Source: Nitrospinae bacterium RIFCSPLOWO2_12_FULL_45_22
GTDB lineage: Bacteria; 2-12-FULL-45-22
DNA: 12,542 nt
Assembly: GCA_001803565.1 (NCBI GenBank)
Contig: MHDQ01000004.1
Location: 445 to 12,986 of the forward strand
Reading direction: 5' to 3'
The notes under the pieces were generated by a model. The model made no database searches, was not told where the DNA came from, and saw only the letters and a program-made list of their open reading frames with translations. Each line of letters opens with the position of its first letter. The first letter of the stretch is position 1. Both the position numbers and the translations under genes were made by a program. Shown here piece after piece: positions 1 to 5,345 of the stretch.

Positions 1-815
1 ATGTTGAACCAGGGAGTTACCCAGATATACTTAATGTTAAAGGCTAACCTAAGGAACATCTTCATCGGCAAGGCTAGCATAGTTAGAAAGAGAAAGGCTA
101 CAATGCTGTAGCGAACCAGCCCAAGGGCCTTTATGACGCGGGTGTTCCTTCTCCATATATAATATAAGACGCCAAGGAAGTACCATGCCCCAACGGCTAA
201 CATCCCAATGATCTCCACACCAAAAACCTTAGGATTCTCCAACCAGGAAATCTTTCTACCCAGCCAGCCAAAAGGGCCCCAGTAGGGCAAGTCCACATTG
301 GTCAGGGCTACTACCTTGTGGGGGTCCCATTTATCCCAGGGCCAGAAAAGGTTCCAGCCTGGCCCTCGAATGAATACTCCCACAATAATCAGCATAACCC
401 AAAGCACTACAAAACCAAAAAGGAAGGTTGATATCTCAAATATCCTATCTCTAAAACAGTAGTAACCGTTTCCTTTCGGATTGATGTCCACATAGGGGAT
501 TACCATCAGACCGATAATAATAAGGCTAGGAAGAACGACCCCTGCAATCCAGGGGTCAAAATAGACCAGCATTTCCTGAAGTCCCAAGAAATACCAGGGG
601 GCCTTTGATGGATTAGGGGTCTTGGTAGGGTCAGCTTGTTCCTCTAGTGGGGCATCAATGCCGATAGACCATACAGTCAAAATGATCATTACAATGAGCA
701 CACATAGGAACTCGAGTCTTGTCAGATAAGGCCAGGTATGAACCTTGTCTTGCTCCTTCTTAGGAATTACTTCCCCTCTTTTGACCGCTACTGGAGCGTC
801 TTGTTCCTTTTCCAT
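1..815 (-). CDS. Cytochrome b C-terminal subunit (subunit IV/PetD-like), 3' end beyond window
   Basis: Membrane subunit forming part of the quinol-oxidation (Qo) site of a Rieske/cytochrome b complex. It reads from ATG at 815 through 271 open codons to the left edge, so the C-terminus is missing. An AGAGGG-like ribosome site precedes the ATG. Hydrophobic segments appear at about residues 34-52, 90-107, 129-149, 196-221 and 234-257, more than the three of a classical PetD, and a Trp/Pro-rich loop lies at about 150-185. The Qo motif usually written PEWY or PDWY reads K71-A-P-W-Y75, so the acidic residue is replaced. Its partners, the N-terminal cytochrome b and the Rieske protein, lie just upstream on the same strand. 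A 236-bp repeat-filled gap separates it from the cytochrome b gene. Family assignment is firm; the lost C-terminus could hold extra helices or a heme c domain. Confidence 0.88.
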   Translation of the reverse strand, partial: MEKEQDAPVAVKRGEVIPKKEQDKVHTWPYLTRLEFLCVLIVMIILTVWSIGIDAPLEEQADPTKTPNPSKAPWYFLGLQEMLVYFDPWIAGVVLPSLIIIGLMVIPYVDINPKGNGYYCFRDRIFEISTFLFGFVVLWVMLIIVGVFIRGPGWNLFWPWDKWDPHKVVALTNVDLPYWGPFGWLGRKISWLENPKVFGVEIIGMLAVGAWYFLGVLYYIWRRNTRVIKALGLVRYSIVAFLFLTMLALPMKMFLRLAFNIKYIWVTPWFN

Positions 816-856
816 AGAAGATTCCCTCTGCTTACTTCCTTCATTGCAAAATTAAC

Positions 857-997
857 AATGCAAAATTAGCAATTAGCAATTAGAGAAACCAGGAGATTAA
901 GAGACTAAAAAGAGATTAGATATTTAGTCTCCTAGTCTCTATAAATCTCTTAATCTCAGATCTTTGATTTTGAAATGCTAATTGCTAATTTTGCATT
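857..997. repeat. Large imperfect inverted repeat between the two cytochrome b genes
   Basis: Outer arms 857-878 and 976-997 are perfect 22-bp complements; inner arms 893-904 and 946-957 are perfect 12-bp complements; a further pair 900-907 with 933-940 closes the middle. The element fills most of the 816-1051 gap. I find no ORF. It looks like a mobile-type intergenic palindrome or a stem-loop in the transcript, possibly affecting expression of the last gene relative to the others. Confidence 0.75.
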
Positions 998-1007
998 TTG
1001 CATTGAA
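963..1007. repeat. 45-bp dispersed repeat, copy 1 (identical to 1957-2001)
   Basis: Forty-five identical bases in the same orientation in two adjacent intergenic gaps, with mismatches immediately outside. It includes the right arm of the palindrome described here, so the two gaps probably hold related copies of one element. Confidence 0.92.
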
Positions 1008-1036
1008 TCCGTGTCTATCCCGGTTCATCCGTAGTT
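1007..1036. repeat. Three degenerate 10-bp tandem units
   Basis: Three consecutive decamers each begin ATCC (1007-1016, 1017-1026, 1027-1036), directly next to the 45-bp repeat and about 15 bases beyond the cytochrome b stop. On the minus strand they read as repeated (A)CGGAT-type words. No function is visible. Confidence 0.5.
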
Positions 1037-1051
1037 AAAATCCCAATCTAT

Positions 1052-1825
1052 TTATAAAGGGCCGGATATACCCCCGTCCTTCCTCACCCTCCAGAAATGG
1101 ACAATCATTAATATGCCAGCCATCAGGGGTATGGCGATACAATGAAGGACATAGAACCGTAAGAGTGCTGGTGGCCCCACCAGACTCCCCCCCAAGAGAA
1201 GGGAACGGGCATCGTACCGGGGCGTCATTCCCATCTCCAGACCAAAGGGCCCTTCATGGCCCAGAAAAGGTGTAGCCCGCGCCATATTGGTTCCTACAGT
1301 TACTGCCCACATGGATAATTGATCCCAGGGGAGCAGATAGCCGGTAAAGCTGAGTAATAGAGTAAGCACCAGCAGCATTACCCCCACCACCCAGTTAAAC
1401 TCCCTAGGGGGCTTATAAGAGCCGGTCATAAAGACCCGAAACATATGGAGCCAAACGGTTATTACCATGGCATGGGCCGCCCAGCGGTGCATATTCCTCA
1501 TGATCGGCCCAAAAGGAACATCAAACATGAGGTATTTCATATCAGCATAGGCATATTCCCCTACGGGGCGGTAGTAAAACATAAGCACTACACCCGTCAC
1601 CACCGTAACCAAAAATAAGAGAAAAGTAGTCCCACCCATACACCAGGTATAGCGCATCCTTACCCCATGGCGCCGTACCTTTGGTGGATGTAGGTGAAGA
1701 AATACATTGCTCACTACCTGGAGCACCCGGTTCCTGGGGATATCTTGATAACCATGTCGTAAAATGGATTTCCAGACCTGGCTCTCATAAATAATTTTTG
1801 CCAAATCCTTACTTTTTTTTAACAT
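1052..1825 (-). CDS. Cytochrome b, b6-like N-terminal subunit (diheme)
   Basis: This 257-residue integral membrane protein carries the two b hemes that move electrons across the membrane between the Qo and Qi sites. Four hydrophobic helices are visible at about residues 66-86, 116-135, 146-166 and 225-245. The heme ligand pairs are H113 with H127 in helix B and H228 with H243 in helix D; the 14-residue spacing of the second pair is the b6-type arrangement. The stretch HRWAAHAMV, the YKPPRE turn and the terminal [12 protein letters not shown] are strong cytochrome b6 signatures. C62 in the WCMGG segment sits where b6 proteins attach the extra high-spin heme ci/cn. The ATG at 1825 is preceded by AAGGAGGG eight bases away. 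It ends after helix D, so cytochrome b is split into two genes, the second being the downstream C-terminal subunit. Confidence 0.93.
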   Translation of the reverse strand: MLKKSKDLAKIIYESQVWKSILRHGYQDIPRNRVLQVVSNVFLHLHPPKVRRHGVRMRYTWCMGGTTFLLFLVTVVTGVVLMFYYRPVGEYAYADMKYLMFDVPFGPIMRNMHRWAAHAMVITVWLHMFRVFMTGSYKPPREFNWVVGVMLLVLTLLLSFTGYLLPWDQLSMWAVTVGTNMARATPFLGHEGPFGLEMGMTPRYDARSLLLGGSLVGPPALLRFYVLHCIAIPLMAGILMIVHFWRVRKDGGISGPL

Positions 1826-1865
1826 CTAGATATCCCTCCTTCGTACCTGAATAAACAATGTAGCC

Positions 1866-1920
1866 GCAGAGCTTGTCTCTGCCTTCAGCCGACTGTAGCA
1901 AAGGTAAGCTTTGCAGCTAC
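1866..1920. repeat. Two adjacent small hairpins between Rieske and cytochrome b genes
   Basis: The first stem is GCAGAG (1866-1871) with CTCTGC (1877-1882). The second is GCAAAG (1898-1903) with CTTTGC (1909-1914), extended by GTAGC/GCTAC with a small bulge. The two hairpins share a GTAGC/TAGCCGC style, suggesting degenerate copies of one intergenic unit. Neither has a T-tract, so I do not call a terminator. Confidence 0.5.
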
Positions 1921-1929
1921 TACAGCCAT

Positions 1930-2001
1930 TGCAAAATTAGCAATTAACAAGAAGGATTTGATTTTGAAATGCTAATTGCTAATTTTGCATTTTGCATTGA
2001 A
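1930..2001. repeat. Intergenic palindrome with 45-bp dispersed repeat, copy 2
   Basis: Left arm 1930-1945 is a perfect 16-bp complement of 1974-1989. Bases 1957-2001 are identical to 963-1007. This is a shorter relative of the element in the next gap: same arms, different and shorter loop. It ends 26 bases before the Rieske stop codon. Confidence 0.8.
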
Positions 2002-2027
2002 AATGGAGTGGGAGAACTCAGTTGGGC

Positions 2028-2555
2028 CTAAGCCTTCAGGATAGAACCTGGTTTTCCCCACTCACCCTTTTCGTAAAGATACTTCTTGCCCTTATCAATC
2101 AACAATTGACCATCCTCGGCCAAGGTAATCTTTAACCGCTCCAGTGGCCTGGGTGCAGGTCCTTCGAAATTTATCCCCTCTTTGGTAAACCCACTGCCGT
2201 GGCAGGGACATTTGAATTTATTCTCTGCCGTAAGCCACCGGGGGGTACAGCCCAGATGGGTACATATAGCTGAAAGGGCATAAAGGCCATCTTCATCACG
2301 AACGATCCAGACCCTTTGGGTGGCTTTAAATTTCTCACTCACCTCTCCGACGGAATAATCATTAGAATAACCTGCTTTGAAGACCGGGGAAGGTTCAAAC
2401 AGTACCCGGGGGAACATAAACCTTATTAGAGAAGCCCCCCAGATTCCAGAGACAGCTAAAATTCCCAACCAACCGCTTAGAGAAAAGAAATCTCTCCGAG
2501 ACCAGATATATTCCCCTTGTTTAATATCCTCGGCTCTTAGGGATTCTCCCACCAT
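2028..2555 (-). CDS. Rieske [2Fe-2S] protein of the cytochrome b complex
   Basis: This 175-residue protein takes one electron from quinol at the Qo site and passes it to a periplasmic c-type cytochrome. An N-terminal twin-arginine motif (S19-R-R-D-F-F24) runs into an uncleaved hydrophobic anchor at about 25-46, as is usual for Tat-exported Rieske proteins. The cluster motif is C98-T-H-L-G-C103 and C116-P-C-H-G-S121: ligands C98, H100, C116 and H119, with C103-C118 the expected disulfide. The position after GSG is Phe (F123) where high-potential Rieske proteins have Tyr, which suggests a lower midpoint potential and fits a menaquinone chain (inference). The start at 2555 is fixed by a perfect GGAGGT nine bases upstream, which lies inside a 94-bp repeat. 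The two cytochrome b genes follow. Confidence 0.95.
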   Translation of the reverse strand: MVGESLRAEDIKQGEYIWSRRDFFSLSGWLGILAVSGIWGASLIRFMFPRVLFEPSPVFKAGYSNDYSVGEVSEKFKATQRVWIVRDEDGLYALSAICTHLGCTPRWLTAENKFKCPCHGSGFTKEGINFEGPAPRPLERLKITLAEDGQLLIDKGKKYLYEKGEWGKPGSILKA

Positions 2556-2562
2556 TAAAACC

Positions 2563-2653
2563 TTACCTCCAATCTAGCTCATACCAGGTTGTTACCGCTT
2601 TTTGCCCATCTCGATCGCCTTTATTCCCATCCCATACAGCAAAAGCTATAGGT
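2563..2653 (-). pseudogene. Orphan 3' tail of the diheme c/heme b gamma-subunit gene
   Basis: Read on the minus strand, this stretch encodes the last 29 residues and the TAA stop of the fusion protein encoded at 8928-10508 (from P498 through AVWDG and RDGQK to LDWR), with identical DNA. An in-frame TGA lies immediately upstream and there is no start codon or upstream homology, so it cannot be a gene. It is the coding part of the 94-bp repeat copy at 2560-2653. Its stop codon overlaps the GGAGGT that serves the Rieske gene, which suggests a complete gamma gene once ended here and was followed directly by the Rieske gene. Confidence 0.85.
2565..2570 (-). promoter_or_regulatory. Shine-Dalgarno site of the Rieske gene, inside the 94-bp repeat
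   Basis: GGAGGT on the minus strand, nine bases before the Rieske ATG. It overlaps the TAA of the orphan gamma tail (GGAGGTAA). The same hexamer at the other repeat copy (8930-8935) has no start codon at a usable distance, so the site appears to make sense only at this location. Confidence 0.75.
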
Positions 2654-2662
2654 CACCACCAT

Positions 2663-2700
2663 ATAATTTAAACTGATCCCGATAATTCAAACTGATCCCG
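2663..2700. repeat. 19-bp tandem duplication across the chaperone stop codon
   Basis: Two head-to-tail 19-base units, 2663-2681 and 2682-2700, differ at one position (t2669 against c2688). On the minus strand the upstream unit reads through as coding sequence and the downstream unit, with the changed base, creates the TAA stop of the chaperone gene at 2668-2670. It lies about ten bases from the end of 94-bp repeat copy A, so the two may belong to the same rearrangement. Confidence 0.85.
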
Positions 2701-3369
2701 CTTGATCTCCTCAGGTTTGATACCCATTATCTTAGAATCTTGAGATACAAATTTATCGAGTAATTTGGTTATCTCGCAATAAAAACTTGAGTTACTATTT
2801 ACATTCACCTGCTCCTGAAAGGCCCTTGTCCATTGCCCCAAGTGATCTTGGAGAAATTTCCTTTGGGCTTCCCTACAGACCTTTAAATTCCTATGGTCTC
2901 CATTCTTCAGGGCAAATGCCTCCTTAAATGTCAAGAAATGCATAAATTCCAGTTCGACGGTTATATGATCAACTCTATCTTTGTTACCATCAGCTACTTG
3001 TAAACCAAAGGCCTTATAGAAGCCAGCTATGTCGGCAAGGTTTCCAGTATTCATAAAGAGCGGCCCTCGGGCTAGGTAGCTGAGTTCATAGGGTGAACAC
3101 TTAGGCTCCTGATCCTGGCCGAATAAATCAAGATATTCAGAAATGATAGTGGGGAAAATATTGTCCCCGTATCCTTTTATCGAGGTATTCAATAATTGTA
3201 TATGTCCTTTTATTATATGATAGCTGGGTAATTTTTTGGCGTTTTCAGTGAGTTGAGAGATAAATAAAGCACCCGATAGGCATGCCTTAAGCTCTTCTCC
3301 TGGGTAACCAAGAACCGTAGAAAACATTTTGTATATCTGGCTGCGGGCTAATGGTGTCTCTTCCTTCAT
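2668..3369 (-). CDS. TorD/NarJ-like molybdoenzyme chaperone (module 2 delta subunit)
   Basis: This 233-residue soluble all-helical protein has no signal peptide. Family members bind the Tat signal of the apo catalytic subunit and hold it in the cytoplasm until molybdopterin and Fe-S clusters are loaded. Family hallmarks are C91-S-P-Y-E94, the DIAGFYKAFGL segment at 113-123 and DHITVELEFM at 134-143, all mirrored in the other chaperone of this window. It follows the gamma gene by three bases (TAG-ACC-ATG); only a weak GAGGA precedes it, so translational coupling is likely. Its place after alpha, beta and gamma matches the ebdABCD arrangement, so its client is probably the 1161-residue alpha subunit. 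The C-terminus has been altered by a 19-bp tandem duplication. Residue-level function is inferred from the family. Confidence 0.87.
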   Translation of the reverse strand: MKEETPLARSQIYKMFSTVLGYPGEELKACLSGALFISQLTENAKKLPSYHIIKGHIQLLNTSIKGYGDNIFPTIISEYLDLFGQDQEPKCSPYELSYLARGPLFMNTGNLADIAGFYKAFGLQVADGNKDRVDHITVELEFMHFLTFKEAFALKNGDHRNLKVCREAQRKFLQDHLGQWTRAFQEQVNVNSNSSFYCEITKLLDKFVSQDSKIMGIKPEEIKRDQFELSGSV

Positions 3370-3372
3370 GGT

Positions 3373-4197
3373 CTACTTAGTATCCTCTATTTTCACATCT
3401 ACCCAATCTATTGACACCGATTTCTCCCCATCTCTGTTCTTATCCGCACCGTCCCATACCGAGAAGTTTATCTTGGAATCCATCCCCGGTTTAAACTGAG
3501 TGTCTAATTGGTCATTAGTCACCAAGGGTCTGACGAATGCAGCCCTCCATTTGCCTTTTTCGTAAACCCCTTTACCAGCAACGTCTTGCTGTTTCTGCCT
3601 TTCTAATGTGCCAAAGCCCTGGGCAACTAAATCTTCCACAGGAGAGTCTTTTATAAGTCTGCCTCCTTTGATCTCCTTTAGGAATACTTGCTTATCCTGG
3701 GGGAAGTAGTATCCCGGGTAGGGAGGATATTTGGTATCTAGGTATTCGGTGCCATCATCAAGGTCCCCTTGCCAATCGGCACGCCAGAACCAGATGTTTA
3801 CTAAGCCAGGACCACCCATGAAGGGGTCTGTCTCCTCTTTCAGGTTTATTGGAAACTGTAAGGCAGCTCCATCGGTAAAGGCATTTCCAGTCACCTTTGT
3901 ATCCCTGGTTGAATCAGCCCATTCGATGAGAAAGCCAATAGACTTGCCATTGTGCAGCCCTCTAACCTCAATAGGCAGATGCTTACCACCAAAAGGCTCA
4001 GTGATTTCTTGGTCAGTAAGTTCGATAATAATGGGCGTCGCATCATTCCAAACATCAGCGAACGGATCAGTTGCAATATCCTTCTGAGTGTATGCAATTT
4101 TTAGGATAGAAGAGTCTTGCGAATATCCTATTGGTACCAGTACCAAAGCCAAAAAAAATAGCGGTAACAGAACTATTGTTATCCGAACATATCTCAT
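3373..4197 (-). CDS. Heme b-binding gamma subunit, ethylbenzene-dehydrogenase type (module 2)
   Basis: Periplasmic electron-transfer subunit of a type II DMSO-reductase-family complex; relatives EbdC, ClrC and SerC hold one b heme by a Met and a Lys. I chose ATG 4197 (274 residues) because AGGAGGT at 4204-4210 sits six bases upstream and the product then starts directly with a Sec signal, MRYVRITIVLLPLFF, with likely cleavage near GYSQ. The frame extends to an ATG at 4221 that overlaps the beta gene and lacks such a site. Conserved blocks shared with the fused gamma at 8928-10508 include the IGFLIEW strand, TDGAA, VNIWFWRADW, QGFGTLERQK and SVWDG. Candidate heme ligands are the Met in DPFMGG (residue 127 from this start) and the Lys in DGEKSV (259). 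It has no CxxCH and no further helix, so it should be soluble. Ligand assignment is inference. Confidence 0.88.
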   Translation of the reverse strand: MRYVRITIVLLPLFFLALVLVPIGYSQDSSILKIAYTQKDIATDPFADVWNDATPIIIELTDQEITEPFGGKHLPIEVRGLHNGKSIGFLIEWADSTRDTKVTGNAFTDGAALQFPINLKEETDPFMGGPGLVNIWFWRADWQGDLDDGTEYLDTKYPPYPGYYFPQDKQVFLKEIKGGRLIKDSPVEDLVAQGFGTLERQKQQDVAGKGVYEKGKWRAAFVRPLVTNDQLDTQFKPGMDSKINFSVWDGADKNRDGEKSVSIDWVDVKIEDTK

Positions 4198-4203
4198 TTT
4201 ACA

Positions 4204-4210
4204 ACCTCCT
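4204..4210 (-). promoter_or_regulatory. Shine-Dalgarno site that decides the gamma-subunit start
   Basis: AGGAGGT on the minus strand, six bases before ATG 4197 and directly after the beta-subunit stop (4211-4213). It favours the shorter start over ATG 4221. Confidence 0.75.
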
Positions 4211-5344
4211 CTATGTAACATCCAACCTATAAACGTCCAGCCTCTTATCGTAGTGAGGTCTCACCACTGTGGGTTCTTTTATTGGAACCCTGGTAATCTC
4301 GTTCCCCTTCCTGTCATAACCAATTGCCTGGCCATTCTGTATCTTGAAAGACCCTATAAGCTTCTCGGTACTGCCTGTTAAGAGCAGCGCACCGATCAAC
4401 TTCTCGTCCTCTTTGGCATTCTTATATGTCTCTACCGCCTTCTTTGCCCCGGGCCCAAAGATCTGGGTAAGATAATCTAAGGGGACTTGCTTTGGTGGGA
4501 TGTAATATATGTTGGGCTCGGTGCCAAATTGGGGATACGATGGCAGAGCTACCTTCTTGATGTGGACAAGGAAATCCAGAGGATTTGCTGGGTCTGCCTT
4601 TTCCGGTGTATTTAAAAAACCTTGCATCCTTATCTTACCTATGCACATCTCAAAGCACTGACTTATTAGGCCCTGCTCAATCTTGGGATAACATCCTATG
4701 CACTTCTCACTGACCCTTGTGTTCACTCTGTACATAGTCTTTTTATAGGGGCAACCCTTAAGGCACTTCCTATAGCCCCGGCAGCGCTTCTGGTCGATAA
4801 GGACTACCCCATCTTCCTTCCGCTTATAAATGGCCTTTCTGGGACAGGCAGCCAGGCACCCCGGATAGGTACAGTGATTACATGTTCTGGGAAGATAGAA
4901 AAACCAAACTGGGTGAGGTAAATAATTTATGTACATACCCTGTGAGACAGGGCCCCCTGCTATCTCATCCTCCCCAATATTGGGATATGACCAGTCTTCA
5001 TCCTCTGGGGTAAATCCCACCATCTTCTCTCCGGCTTGCTTGGCCTCAAATATCGTCTTGCCCTGGTAAACACCATTGCCCCACTCTTGGGTCTCAAGCA
5101 TCTCAAGGAGCTTCACGTCCCATCCTAAGGGATAATACCCATAGGGCTTGGTCTCTACATTGTTCCAGAACATATACTCTTGACCTCTGCCGGTGGTCCA
5201 GGTGGTCTTGCATGCCAACGAGCAGGTCTGACATCCTATGCACTTGTTTATATCGAATACGCCAGCCCACTGTCGGTTTGATCTTGACTCTCCATAGGGA
5301 AACTCCATCTCCCTGCTTAATTGCCAGTTGTTAACCTTGGCCAA
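4211..5344 (-). CDS. Beta subunit with four Fe-S clusters (NarH/NxrB/EbdB-like), module 2
   Basis: Electron-transfer subunit relaying electrons between the alpha subunit and heme b in gamma. I prefer TTG 5344 (377 residues): GGGGGGT at 5352-5358 lies seven bases upstream, it follows the alpha stop by one base, and the product begins MAKVNNWQLSREM, matching the VYNWHLGRKM of the other beta subunit here. A GTG at 5374 would overlap alpha by 29 bases and has no ribosome site. Cluster motifs (TTG numbering) are C35/C38/C41/C45, C155/C158/C163/C167, C188/Y191/C194/C198 and C215/C218/C230/C234. Tyr in place of the second Cys in the third motif predicts one [3Fe-4S] besides three [4Fe-4S]. It has no signal peptide, as expected for a partner carried out through Tat with alpha. 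It lacks the roughly 30-residue insertion present in the other beta. Confidence 0.92.
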   Translation of the reverse strand: MAKVNNWQLSREMEFPYGESRSNRQWAGVFDINKCIGCQTCSLACKTTWTTGRGQEYMFWNNVETKPYGYYPLGWDVKLLEMLETQEWGNGVYQGKTIFEAKQAGEKMVGFTPEDEDWSYPNIGEDEIAGGPVSQGMYINYLPHPVWFFYLPRTCNHCTYPGCLAACPRKAIYKRKEDGVVLIDQKRCRGYRKCLKGCPYKKTMYRVNTRVSEKCIGCYPKIEQGLISQCFEMCIGKIRMQGFLNTPEKADPANPLDFLVHIKKVALPSYPQFGTEPNIYYIPPKQVPLDYLTQIFGPGAKKAVETYKNAKEDEKLIGALLLTGSTEKLIGSFKIQNGQAIGYDRKGNEITRVPIKEPTVVRPHYDKRLDVYRLDVT

Positions 5345-5345
5345 T

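Larger units (their letters stand above)
2560..2653. repeat. 94-bp perfect direct repeat, copy A (identical to 8925-9018)
   Basis: All 94 bases match 8925-9018 at a constant offset of 6365. The match ends sharply on both sides (2559 a against 8924 g; 2654 c against 9019 a). Copy A is orphaned between the second chaperone gene and the Rieske gene. Together the two copies bracket the complete alpha-beta-gamma-chaperone module. Confidence 0.97.

Noticed and set aside
857-997. CRISPR array or rho-independent terminator at the repeat-rich gap
   Set aside because: There are no regularly spaced repeats with unique spacers, and the stems are not followed by a T-tract in either direction.
1866-1920. 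tRNA or small structured RNA gene
   Set aside because: The two short stems do not make a cloverleaf and there is no CCA end or anticodon arm.
2377-2577. 66-codon plus-strand frame across the Rieske start and orphan tail
   Set aside because: Antisense to the Rieske anchor region with no recognisable content.
3891-4097. A 68-codon minus-strand frame inside the gamma gene, and similar frames at 8342-8677, 9782-9991 and 10199-10411
   Set aside because: Each is an out-of-frame shadow of a gene with a good ribosome site and conserved product.
3373-4221. Gamma gene starting at ATG 4221
   Set aside because: It overlaps the beta gene, lacks a ribosome site, and adds eight residues before a clean Sec signal; ATG 4197 with AGGAGGT is better.
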